This document shows positions 39,484 through 50,400 of a DNA stretch of 64,000 nucleotides, piece after piece; within the stretch, counting starts at the first letter, position 1; every line of letters begins with the position of its first letter. Below the pieces are notes generated by a model that saw only the letters and a program-made list of their open reading frames with translations, did not search any database and was not told the DNA's origin. The translations under genes were made by a program, and so were the position numbers. This DNA comes from Phytoseiulus persimilis (taxonomy: Eukaryota > Arthropoda > Arachnida > Mesostigmata > Phytoseiidae), in the NCBI GenBank assembly GCA_037576195.1, contig CM075103.1:3596001-3660000 (forward strand), written 5' to 3'.

Positions 39484-39718
39484 AAGGGATAACGAGACGA
39501 TCGTTCTTCGTTCATGTATTTGAACTGTCCGGATGGGGGATGGCCTGGAAAATAATCGATTTGTTTCTTTAAGCATACCGTAACCCGGAGTAGTTTGTAA
39601 ATTTATCTTGCTTATAAAAACGTTCATGGCTGTCAGGAGAATGTAAATCCTCTGCCGCAGTATCCTTTGTCGCACGCATACATTAAATTAGAGAATAGCT
39701 CAGACTTTTCCGGACACG

Positions 39719-39724
39719 AATAAA
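39719..39724 (+). terminator. Polyadenylation signal of the SRRM2-like gene
   Basis: A canonical AATAAA lies 236 bases after the SRRM2 stop codon, giving a 3' untranslated region of about 250 bases. No other AATAAA lies between the stop and this site. Confidence 0.65.
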
Positions 39725-39729
39725 ACTTC

Positions 39730-40320
39730 GGCTGACAACTGAGTCCGCATTCGATGTCACTCGCGTTTTTTGATTCCTCCCGCTGTCTTCACTTCGCCCT
39801 CGTTAGTTGATGCAAGTTATGTTGATCGGCTCCTGGCTTGCAGATCGTTCACTCCTCGCTTCCTTGGATCTCAATCTTCTCAGAGCAAACTCCGGCGGAA
39901 TCGAGACGCACGCTGTCGCGAATCGTCCGTTCCTCCACGCAGAATCTGTTGTGAAGAACGCAGCAAGAAGAGTATCCCGGTCCAGCCGGCTCGGATTGCG
40001 GAAGAAATGAGGAGTTTCAATTAATCGCCTACCCTCCATTGCAGAGGAGCTCAGCCCGTGGCAGCGGGTAGGCTTCTATGCCTAGAGGAGTGGCGCCGTG
40101 TTCGATCCGTGGGCTCTCTTCCAACCCTCTGAACAACAAAAACAAAGATCGAAGACTCGAACAGCAGCCCTGTGAAACAACAATAATAGTCGAACTTCTT
40201 TACAGCCGTGATCATGAATCTATGCGCCTCATTTTCCTGATATGAAGCTGTGACAGTTCGTGGTTGTTTTCTGGATCGAAGATATTTTGATCGAGTTCTT
40301 GGCCTCCACTGATTCGGACG
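39730..40320. other. Intergenic spacer between SRRM2 and CNEP1R1
   Basis: About 600 bases without supported coding sequence. It must contain the 3' end of SRRM2 and the promoter and leader of CNEP1R1. I found no clear core promoter motif. Confidence 0.4.
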
Positions 40321-41048
40321 ATGTCTATTGAGCAAACAGCCTGCGAAGGTGAGTTCCTCTGTGGGATTATCCCGAAGATTCGAGGTGCTTCGCTACCCGA
40401 TGACTCCGGGAGATTTCGGGTTCACTCTGTGACCTCTTGCAGCCTGTGTACTGCCGTGCTCGGGGTGATGAGAAAATTTTGGGACAATCGCAGCTTGACG
40501 AAACTTTATCCTGTGTTCCAGACTTGAAAGCTTTCGAACGCCGTCTCACGGAAATCGTCCAGTTCCTCCAGCCGCCCACAACGCAGTGGCGTGTCGTGCT
40601 GGCCGGGGTTTTCATCTGTGCCTTGTTCGGTGAGCCCGCTGTCGGGGACATTCGTGAAGTTTGACGATTCGATGATCCCTCTCGTCGAACCTGGATCATT
40701 GTGTTGCGAGGAACGTTCTTCCCTCGAAGAGCTTCCCTCTGTCTGATTTTCGAGGGAGTCGCCGAACTAAACCCCACACTAAGCCCAGTGTTTTCGTCTT
40801 CCCCAGGAGCGTATAAATGGGTTTTCGATCCTGAAACATCTCGCGTATCACTCTCGGAATCGCTCTGGATTCATTGGTTTTTCTCGTTGTCTGTGGCTCT
40901 TTTGTTGATTCTCTTCCTCTGTGGGGTGCATCGGAGGGTTGTGATGCCTCAAATTATTATCCAGAGAGCACGGACTGTGCTCAGCGAATTCAACCTGAAC
41001 TGCGACGACACCGGGAGACTGATCCTGAAACCCAGGCCTCAGCAATGA
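40321..41048 (+). CDS. CNEP1R1: CNEP1R1 (TMEM188), nuclear envelope phosphatase regulatory subunit 1
   Basis: Exons 40321-40348, 40522-40629 and 40807-41048, all with GT-AG borders and matching phases (1 and 1), give exactly 125 residues, the same length as the human protein. The cytosolic N-terminus carries EDLKAFERRLTE, followed by two membrane segments (about 32-47 and 68-86). The signature DPET follows the first, and the C-terminal block reads RTVLSEFNLNCDDTGRLILK then PRPQQ. The family binds and stabilises the phosphatase CTDNEP1 (Dullard) in the nuclear envelope/ER, and the complex dephosphorylates lipin to control phosphatidic acid use and nuclear membrane biogenesis. The first exon encodes only nine residues. 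Conservation across the whole length makes the call close to certain. Confidence 0.97.
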
Positions 41049-41338
41049 TCCCTGGGTGAGCATCGTCTCAGATTATCAACACGACCCTCCCCTAGAATGC
41101 GTTCCGGCCTAATGCGCGAGCGTCGGATATCAAGAGCGCGAGGCGGGCGTCTGCGCTGATGAGCGCCACAAAATGGCAATGTCATCAGAACCTCGAGCGG
41201 GATACGATATGCAGCTCTCGACGCTCAGGACACTCGAACGACGAAGAGGGAGCTGAGCACAAATAGCCAGAACCAAGGAAGTCATTTCAGTTTGGATCGA
41301 ACAGTTTTCTCTGTGTCTCCGGTGAGGATGGATGAATG

Positions 41339-41344
41339 AATAAA
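41339..41344 (+). terminator. Polyadenylation signal of CNEP1R1
   Basis: AATAAA 291 bases after the CNEP1R1 stop, followed by a T/G-rich stretch (atgtgttattgttttctc) that suits a downstream element. Confidence 0.65.
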
Positions 41345-41349
41345 TGTGT

Positions 41350-42340
41350 TATTGTTTTCTCGCATCGAGTTTCAGCCGTTTTCAATTTTCGCCTTCCGTT
41401 CCGCGTTCTGAGGGAAGGACTCATTGCCTTCATGATTGTAGACCTTCAGCACTTCGTTTCGTTGGTGAGTGTGGATAGATGAGTTCCGCTCCTTGCCCTC
41501 AAGGGAACTGTGTGCATCCAGGGCTCAAGTCGTGCACGATAAACGGGAATCTCCATTCAGACGCGCTTCGTTCCAGCTCATGGTGTGATTTTCGGGTTGC
41601 AGCTAACAAAGTGGAACTGTCTCTGCATGTGTACCCGTAATCAATGACCGACAAGCTACTTGTGTAATGTAACGGTTCTTTGTCCATCTGCGAAGCATCA
41701 CGCCCTAAATCTCAATCACAATGAGGTTCATTGTATGTCGATAGCATGTGGATGACGTACTTTAGACAGCCTTCTCATTGCGGATCCCCTGGCCGCTAAT
41801 CATTGGGTTCGGGGTCACAGGTGGTTGCAGAATTCTTTCTGACTAAGAATTCAGCAAACCGTTGTCGTAGTCCAGGGGCAAAATTTCAACACGTAAGACA
41901 GCCAGGCATGCGAACTGGCACACATTGATAGCGGTCGAATATGATAAGCGAGACGCCGGATGCTTCGACGCGGTCTGCGCGGTCGACACTCCTGCGACGC
42001 GGCACCGCACGCTCGCCCAGAATAAAGTGCAATTTCGTAAAAAAAAATTGTGACTGCTCGTGATATCCGACGACCCCCTGACGATCACTGACAAACGATA
42101 AACTACTGAAAAAACCTTTCCGTTCGACACGGTCTCTCTCTCCTGATTGTGCTGGAGGTTTCATTCAAATACAGATCAGACTCAATCCATTGTGGGTTCT
42201 TAATGCAGCCTGTGCTGAACTGGGGAAATCTGCTGGATTGAATACATGCTGAAATAGCATTGTGCCTGGACTGGAGCTCAGCTCCGATTTCCCGAGTCTC
42301 CGCGCTAGTGCATTGGTTTCGTTACGCCAGTATACTCTGC
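41350..42340. other. Intergenic spacer before the cuticle protein gene
   Basis: No supported gene. Short antisense ORFs (for example minus 41843-42164) show no motif. The right end should contain the promoter of the cuticle protein gene at 42345. Confidence 0.4.
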
Positions 42341-42344
42341 AGTG

Positions 42345-44162
42345 ATGTGGAAAGTTTTCTTCCTGCTCAAGCTCTTTATGATCCCATGCGTAAGTTTCCC
42401 ATACCTCGGGTTATTTCTTTCTTATGCTCTCTCGTCGACGCTTGTCGATCATGGTTAACGGTCCCTCGTGAGCATCGACTATAATGCAATAGTTATTTTC
42501 GTGAAACGCGAGGATTCACTGCGGCTTGGTTGACTCTCGTTTCCCCGTTTCAAATGGGAAACCTTCGGTTACCTTCTCTTCTGCAAATCGAAAAAGGATC
42601 GTTCCGACAATCGATTCCGTGATCTTGACATCGAGCCTCACGCACGGAGCTCACCTGGGCTTATCGAATCCACTGCAACGTGTTCTAGTGTCTCTATGCT
42701 TCTTGATCGTGTACTGGACGACCTTCATGTTCCGTAGTAGACAAAATACAAAGATAGCTCATCGGCTCCATGCGTACCCAGGTTCTGGAAGAGTCTCCCC
42801 TCCTCGCCACCTGGAGCAATCAAGCTCCCTCTGATTGAGTTGCTTCCTGTCCCAGAATACAACACAAGCCCGACCACGAAACTTCTCTAATTGGTCCTCT
42901 GTTGCCGAACATCAACTATGAATCTCCTTGATTTCCTATAGGAAGCCCAGAACGACCTGTATCCTCGACATCCGGATGAAGTGCTGAGAGAAGTCTCCGA
43001 GCCCAGTGCTGCAGCTCTTGCGAGACGGGCTCTCCGAGGTTTATCCATATCTGAGGTCAGTTGACTCAGAGCTTTCATATTTGCTCGACTGCAAACTATT
43101 GTTCAGCGAGGCGACCCTCGACATCCGTCCTATGACAAGCTGGAAATTTCCGCAGGTGATAAAGGGTGTCTATCCAACACTTCCAAAGCCCGCGAACAGC
43201 CCCACGAGCGTGAGGAGCGAGCCGTCGGTCGAGCGACTTCCCCAGCCGGAGCGTCTTCGAGAAACGTTTGACTTCACTCCTCCGCAGCCCCCAGTCCAAG
43301 CAGCGGCCCCGCAAACTGCGACAGCTCCCGAAGTCCGTCTCGTGCGGCTCTCTGCACCGAGCCAAGCATTGAGCTATCGGTCAGATCAGGCCCAAGCTCT
43401 TCCTGGGACCCAATCTCAGCAATCTTTCGGAAATCGAGCCACAACTCCCCCTGCTTTCAACAGCAGAACGGTGTTGTATCCAGCTCAGGCTCCCGCAGTG
43501 ACGCCGAATGTCGTTGATTTGAATGTTTTGCCGGGACGTTTTCAAGGATCGATCCAGAGAGAGCCGGAAAGGCGAATAATCCGCAACAGGCCGGCAGCCA
43601 ACATCAATGTCGTTCCGGTCCTGCAGACTTCCGCGCGACGTTACGTAGATGGATCCAGTCGATCCCAAGCCAACAACGACGGCGTCAGACCGCGCACAGA
43701 CTCTAGTGACGACTACTATGAGTCCTACGAATTCGGTTATGAAATTCGCACTCCGGAGGGTAGGTCCGTTCGAATCGAACCCCTGAAAACCATCAGAGAG
43801 CCTTCATGGCTGGGGTCGTCAACCCGAGTTCCTAACTCTTACACATATATTCTCCGTTTTAAGGAACTCATTCGCACGAGGAGCGCAAAATTCCGACGGG
43901 ACAGGTGTTTGGGTCCTATAGTATGGCGCTGGCTGACGGGAGACAACGGCTCGTTACCTACAGCGCGGACGGAGATGGATTCCATCCAACTGTCGAAACC
44001 AACGAGCTGGGCACGCTCACGTCGGAGCCAGCGGATGCGAGAATCATCTCGACAGCGACAGTGCCGAACGGTGAAGTGTCTGTGGAGCCCGTAACACCAA
44101 GAGGAGCATTCCGAAGAATTCGTAAAATCCGGAAGATCAAGGCAAAGAAAACTGCTACCTGA
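42345..44162 (+). CDS. Secreted cuticle protein with Rebers-Riddiford chitin-binding domain
   Basis: Three exons: 42345-42389, 43156-43759 and 43864-44162 (phases 0 and 1; introns 766 and 104 bases), giving 315 residues. The first exon encodes a short hydrophobic signal start (MWKVFFLLKLFMIPC), the usual architecture of arthropod cuticle genes, where an intron splits the signal peptide. The middle (about 20-195) is Pro/Gln/Ala-rich and low complexity. The chitin_bind_4 (RR) domain lies at about 203-268: YYESYEFGYEIRTPEG, then, across the last intron, GQVFGSYSMALADGRQ and VTYSADGDGFHP, matching the family pattern Y.F.YE...G...G.Y...DG....V.Y.AD..GF. The C-terminus is basic (RRIRKIRKIKAKK). It is expected to be secreted by epidermis and to bind chitin. 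The acceptor at 43863 was chosen over one at 43904 because only it keeps the frame. The first exon is the least certain part. Confidence 0.85.
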
Positions 44163-44409
44163 ATAGACTTAGTTAGCCCTGAGACTCGAAACGTGAGAGC
44201 TATGTTCCCAGGTGCTCGCTGTTCGGGAACCTCTGGGTGCTGTACATACTGTTTGGCGAGAACGACTTCAGTGTTTGAGCCCCTGTATAATACTGAGCCG
44301 AGCGTAAATTATTGAGCGGACTCCTGCTCGGTCGGACTGCCACTATTTATTGAAACCAGGAATGCTGCCGGAGCGTAAACGAGCACTCAACTCATAGGAT
44401 TCTCAACAG

Positions 44410-44415
44410 AATAAA
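44410..44415 (+). terminator. Probable polyadenylation signal of the cuticle gene
   Basis: AATAAA 248 bases after the stop codon, just before the 3' end of the convergent channel gene (stop at 44602). Confidence 0.55.
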
Positions 44416-44601
44416 TTCTAGAACAACGAGACCGACTGCGTCATTCGAATCAATAATCTGATTTTCGTATGCTGCGTGCTCCGCGACCCCGAGGTAGGAA
44501 CTCCATCATGGGGCGTCCATTACCCATCGATCGCTCGGTCTTGGATATTACGACGACTGTGCTGCTCTTCGACGAAACTGATCGAAGCTGATTACGGATC
44601 C

Positions 44602-46779
44602 CTACTCGATGGCCAAGTAGCATTCCCTCAGCCGGTGAATAACCTTCATAATCACGTCCACGATCCCGTTGAGCAGCTGCACGCTGGTGATACCAATGCA
44701 AGCGCCGAGGCTTCCTCCTAGGTATGCGATCACCTTCTCGAACTGGGCGAAGCGAAATTCTTGGAATTTCGTCCAGATAGTTTCAGTGGAGTGGGACATT
44801 CGAACCACACTCGGAACGGGGCCTCAGTTCATCTTTGGAGATGAGACCGGAAATCAACTCATGGAACTCACGCTTATCGCCGGATGGTACTCGAGATGTT
44901 CAACGCTGCTGGTGGCGAATCTCAAAGCAATTTGGAAGGTCGTCTCCCGATGTCTAGGATCCACGTCTTTCATGAGAGACATCCGGGCCAACCGCAGATC
45001 GTACCGCAGCTCGCTGAAACACCCAACGGAGTTCAATCTTCAGCTCCCTATTTTCCTTTTTTTTTTCTTTTGTCAGGTTGCCGAGCTAATGGTGCACCCT
45101 GAACTCGTTTTCGAACGGTATGATTAGGATTTTGCGAGTCTCACCGACAGGCTCTTCGGCATGTCCTGTAGCAGTTCACTGACGCCGATGAGTTGGATAC
45201 GATGTCTCGGCAGTATTCAACACCCCTTTCCACATCGACGCAAATCGGATGCTTCATGTTGGCTATGAACTCGTGTCCGTAAGACACGCACCCGCAAGCT
45301 TCCAGCTCGGCGCGGACGAAGCACTCCTGGAGGCAAGACTCCATGCTGTGGATGCCGTTGTAAATCTCCTTGAAAATTTGAACGGCTCGGTCAGAGCACC
45401 TCTGCGCGTCGCGATCTCAATGCCCATCTGATCAAAGTTCCAATCTTGATGCCCAACAGGGAACGCACTTGGTGTCCCATCGCACGGTAATCCACGCAGT
45501 TTGATTCGTATGGACCTTTGAGACTTTTCACGACCTGTTGCTTCATGGCGATCTCATGACGGAATCCTCGGCGCAGATCGATTTGGATGTTTTCTGTCAT
45601 CGGTGATATACCCGATTCTAAGACCATGAGAGGGATGCGCTCAGTACGCACGAGCACCATCGTCTCCTTGGGGTTCACCAGCACCGATAGCTCCACTCCT
45701 GGAAGGTCACTGCTCCGATTGAATAGGAGTGCTTTACAGATTTGATCGTTTAAGTTAACGCAGCCGCCTTTGGAGTATTCAGCGAACGTTCTTCAGACTC
45801 GGGGTTCTCACCATAAGTTGATGGGTCCGCACATTTGAGGGAGACCCCCCTTTTCCGGATGTCTAATGTGTAGCACATCTGAATTGGTCGGCGGAAGGTG
45901 CTCATTTGAATGCTGGAAACCGTTCTTGGAACTACGTATGTTTATAAAACGTTGAGCAACCGTTGAGATTGACGCGGGTTGTGAACTTACAAAGGAGCGC
46001 AATTGATGAATTCGCGACAATTCGGATCGGATGAGTAAAGCCTGCAGCGGAACAACTCTTCTGGCCTGGGGAACGAATTCTTTAGATCGATAGGAGCTTC
46101 TCGGATTCAGATCGACGTTTTGCTCCTGTTGACGGAGGAGAGTTTACGGCTAAGAACAGGGCCGATCTAATCGAGATTGGGTTCAAACCTGTAAGCGGAT
46201 TGGTTCCGGAGGACGGGTTGAATACTCTGCTGGAAGAAGGCGTACATGACGATCGACTGCAAAAAAATCCCGTTTCGGTCTCTGGTGTACTTTTGATGCT
46301 TTAAGTCCAATGTGTTCATGAGCCACTCAAATGAAAACGCGAGACCCGATGATTACCAATGCTTTCTTCGTGCAATTCCGAGGGAGGACCTCACAAAGAC
46401 GTGTTTTGTTCGTCCTGGAAGCGAAGTCAGGCGTCCAGAAGCCTTTATATTTAAGAGTGTTCACTAATAAAAGAAGTGCTCAATATTACCAAAAATCCAC
46501 GCAGGTAGTAATGCTGGGATACTCCAGGCCCTGATTCGGTATTTCCTGCTGAGAGACTCGCGTTCTGTACTCCCCATACTGGATGTATAGCTCGGACACC
46601 TGTGATGTCAAGGTTTGACTCGAATCTCGCAGGAAAAACTGAGGAGAGTTCACAATTCCATCGAATGTGCCGCCTATTACCTGCAGGTAGACAACCACTG
46701 AACACAGAAGATGAAGCACTGCGGTGCTGGGGATTACCGTTTTCGTTCTCATGTGCGACGGAGCTTGACCGGACTCGAA
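44602..46779 (-). CDS. DEG/ENaC family sodium channel, N-terminus incomplete
   Basis: Hand-built exons, transcribed right to left: 46779-46681, 46599-46501, 46325-46189, 46065-45991, 45790-45469, 45401-45145, 45013-44872 and 44742-44602, all phase-compatible, about 423 residues. Order of landmarks: TM1 (TAVLHLLCSVVVYLQVSELY); the post-TM1 motif YPSITTC in place of FPAVTIC; finger/palm cysteines (FRCRLYSSDPNCREF, GGCVNLN); SGISPMTENIQIDL with GPYESNCVDY; the Cys-rich thumb (MESCLQECF, ACGC, EYCRD, CYRTCRRACRELRYD); pre-TM2 LEYHPAIS; and TM2 YLGGSLGACIGITSVQLLNG. Members are trimeric amiloride-sensitive or ligand-gated Na+ channels of the plasma membrane, with degenerins and pickpockets the invertebrate branches. 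The donor after YPSITTC (GTGGAT) is weak, and an alternative at 46490 breaks the frame. A cytoplasmic N-terminal exon is missing. A minus ATG ORF at 47220-47029 is a candidate. The intron at 45402-45468 is only 67 bases. Confidence 0.85.
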
Positions 46780-47454
46780 CTGTTGGTGATTCTTGATGTG
46801 TTATTTCATGCCGCGAAAACGTACCGTTATTGAAATGCGTCCGCGATAATTTATCCCATTAGTAGCCCAGAGCGCTACTTATCGAACCTCTAGTGATTTT
46901 CAACGAGGAATGGATTTCGGGATATGATCCAGAGAAACAAACAAATGAACTTGAAGGTTCGGTTCCGATCTCAATAGAGCGAATCGATGCGGAGAATCAT
47001 CGAATTGTTCCAAGGTTCCTCTCTGATGCTATACACTCGAGGCTTTCATAGAACTCGGATTCTGAAACTCGTCCAGAGTTCCGCGGATCCCCGAAGCCTC
47101 TCCAACTTTGCCAGAGAGATTCGAGATGCGAGATTTCACAATCGGAGCCTCAAGTGGAGTGGAGGTGAGCTCTTGCACGAAAATCCAGATTATGTCGGGA
47201 CTCAGTTGCTCTTCGCGCATGGAGTTTTTGAATTTTGGCGCCCTTCCGCGCCAAAACAGGGGTTCTATTTTCGTTTTCGAAGGAACGTGTGCTGTTTCGC
47301 CTGTGGACTGCTGAGGTTGTCTAGCTTCTGTTTGTTATAGTTAGTGTTCCAAATAATTTTTGCTGCTGCGCGCAGTGTCCCACCGTGTCAAGCATTCAAG
47401 TACCCTTGCGCTGACTTCCCTTAGCAGCTCCGTGGAGCTCTGCGCTCGAAAGAA
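46780..47454. promoter_or_regulatory. Head-to-head intergenic region, DEG/ENaC gene and Nup58
   Basis: The channel gene (-) and Nup58 (+) point away from each other across about 675 bases. This interval must hold the Nup58 promoter and leader and either the missing channel N-terminal exon or its promoter. A minus-strand ATG ORF at 47220-47029 (63 codons, FVQELTSTPLEAPIVKSRIS) loosely resembles a channel cytoplasmic N-terminus but lacks the usual HG motif. No TATA box was recognised. Confidence 0.4.
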
Positions 47455-50400
47455 ATGTCTAACTTCTCCTTCGGCTCAGCGCCGCAGAACCCGAGCAACT
47501 TCACGGGATTCGCTTTCAACCAAACGTGAGTTTTGGAAATCCAGTAGCTCCAGAATCCCTCTAGAAGTGGGGCTCGCAGCGACGGTCGTCAGGCGCTAGG
47601 GCCTCGTTGTCATTTCTCGCTGCAAATTAACGAGATATTGAGCTCAGCGGCGTCTATGTTGCTGAATCGCGCTGTGCGAGTTGTTCGTCGAAAATCAGTT
47701 TCGATTGCCTGATCAATGCGTTGGAGGCACAACTCATAGTTTCCGATAATCAATCGCCACGATTAGATGAGTGGAAGGATCGGCGAGAATTTCGCCAAAG
47801 TGGGCGATAAATATTATTCCGTGCGGAACTCATTGCTCAGCTCGCTGTCATCAGCGCTCCGATGAGATGGCTAGCATCTCGGAAGTTTGGTCCCACGAGC
47901 CCACCAGTTTCGGACACCTCCGTCGGCTCCGATCGGAACTGAAACCGTGATGATCGTGGAAACTCAATCCGACTTTGACGAGCCGTGTTTCCATTTTCCG
48001 CCTCAGCACTCCTGCGGCTCCCGCCTTCGGGCAAGCCGCGACGTCTCCGGCGGCCACAACCTTCTCATTCGGATCCGGAGCTGGTAACTCAACTGCTCCG
48101 AACGCGAATCCTTTTGGAACGCCCCAAGCGCCGACGCAGACCACTCCGGGAAAATTCGCGTTTGGTCAAACCACTTCTGCGTTCGGCCAAACCTCCTCGA
48201 ATCCAGCGTTCGGATCTACTCAACAGCCTGCAACAAGTACTTTCGGTAAAGTCCATAGGCATCTGAGCACAGCTCAGACAAGTGTCAATTGAATCGAGTC
48301 TGTACCCACGACGATTTGACTAGAACTCAATATTTATACGCGATCGGCTATTCCTCAGGCGTGCAACAGCCAGCCGGCCAAGGATTGTTCGGCTCAACCT
48401 CCACTTTCGGGTCGCCTCAACAAGCCTCAACTTTCGGGACTTTCGGTCAGGCTCCAGTTCAGGCGACAGCAGCAAGTTTCTCCTTCAGCAATGCAGCTCC
48501 CTCGACCTCCACCAACGTCTTCGGCTCGACCAACACAACATCAACTTTTGGTAAGAATGAACCTCCGCCGAGAAAATTGCAGCCACGTATCCGATAGCCT
48601 CGTCGGAATGTCGTAGTAGTCGCAGCTTCAGAGGAAAACATTATCTCCAACCAACTCTGACCTTCCTCCCCTTCCAGGCAACCAGGCGGCGGCGACATCG
48701 GCGAATAACTTCTCATTCGCTCAACCTGCGGCTGCGGCTCAAGCGCCCGCATTCTCGTTCGGTCAGCCTGCGGGCCAGCAGCAAACACCCGCCGCGAGCA
48801 CGGGCTCAGCCTTCTCAGGTTTTGGCTCCACAGCAGCGCCAGGTTTCGGTCAAGCCACATCCGCAACCCCTTCTATAACGGGTTCGGCTTTCGGAAGCGC
48901 CGCTCCCTCCGCCTTCGGTCAGCCGTCCGCCGCAGCCGGCCTTGGTTTCGGTCAGTCAGCTGCAACGACAACACCTGCATTCGGTCAACCAGCTGCAACG
49001 ACAACACCTTCCTTCGGTCAACCAGCCGCAACTACGGCATCCGCTTTCGGTCAACCAGCTGCAACGACGACATCTGGCTTTGGCCAAGCAGCCACGTCTG
49101 CGTTCTCGTTCGGCGCGTCTCAGCCTGCGGGTGGTATCACCTTCGGAGCAGCTGCTGCACCTGCGGCAGCATCGTCATCGACAGCTGCTGGAACCTTCGG
49201 AGGCTTCATGCAGCCGGCGACTCAACAGAACGCACCTACAACAGGCTTGGGATTCGGTGAGTCATGAAGGCAGTGGTCAAGTCTTGCTGAGCAACATGAG
49301 GAGCGGAATAAGTTCCAGGGTACTATGCGTCAGTCATGAGAGCTTCCGGGCCCTTCTTGATACAGGTCAGGTCGCGAGTACAACTTCTGCAACAACCGCA
49401 ACGAGCTTTTCCTTCGCTCAACCAACATCTGCTGCAGGAGGGGCTTTCCCTGCAGCAACGCCCAACTTCGCCTTCGGAGCTCCGGCGCCGGCGACGACAA
49501 CATCGACTGCAACATCAGCGCCTTTTAGTTTCTCCTCCACAAGTGGTCAACCAGCAGCTGCTGCACCAGCTGTGGGGAGCTTCTCTTTCGGGGCTGCGCC
49601 ATCCGCGACGCCAGCAGTCACAGCACCAGGAGCGCCCACCACAGCTGCTCCCACTATGTTCACGCTGGGTTCAGGCTCAGCTCCGCTTGCAACCACGACT
49701 CCTGCCACCAGCACGGGCTTCGGAACGGCGGCAGGATTTTCCTTTGGTACCGTAGCTCCCGCTGCACCACAAGCAACGGCGGCACCTGCAGCGGCTCCGA
49801 CTGCTCCAACTGCTGCCACTCCGAGCTTGGGGGCTTTCTCATTCGGTGCGCCCGCCACAACTGCAGCCACTACATCGTCAAACGCTGCTGCTGCATTTTC
49901 TTTCGGAACAACACCTGCAGCTACGACCGCTCTGTCCACGAATACGACATCTGCTCAACAAACAGCAACCATCACCCCCGCCACGGCGGCTGCGCCATCC
50001 ACAACAGCCGCTCCTGCTGTTGGATCCTTCAGCTTCGGAGCTTCAACAGCAGGTGAGTTTCGCGCCCGCCGCGTCACGGAAAAAATCAGAAAGCAGCATC
50101 GTCTGACAGAGACTCTTTTGTGCAGCCTCCACGGCAACAACGGTTGCACCACCTGCCACGGGCGCGTTCTCGTTCGGAGCTCCAGCACCAAGTGCAGCAG
50201 CACCGACAACGACAGCGGCAACGACTGCCGCACCCGCCTCAGGTGAGTCGGGAGGGTTCTCAACATTTCATTGTATCCGATCTGATACAGAGGTCTTGAA
50301 TGTCTCCAGAGTCTTGGCCGCTCGTCCTGGACCTAGCGGATCAAACGCTTCGCCTCGCTCTCTTACTCAGAATGCGAGTCTGATTTCGTGCGTTCCGAAA

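Noticed and set aside
36867-39515. Several long minus-strand ORFs (for example 38254-39003, 36867-37271)
   Set aside because: They are antisense shadows of the Ser/Arg/Lys-rich SRRM2 coding sequence, whose composition removes stops on the other strand.
45808-46020. 70-codon minus ORF within the channel locus
   Set aside because: It runs through the exon 46065-45991 in the wrong frame and into the following intron. The correct frame encodes FRCRLYSSDPNCREF and splices at 45990 to the next exon in phase.
49547-49939. 130-codon minus ORF rich in Ala/Val
   Set aside because: Antisense of the Nup58 Ala/Thr/Pro repeats. Composition artefact.
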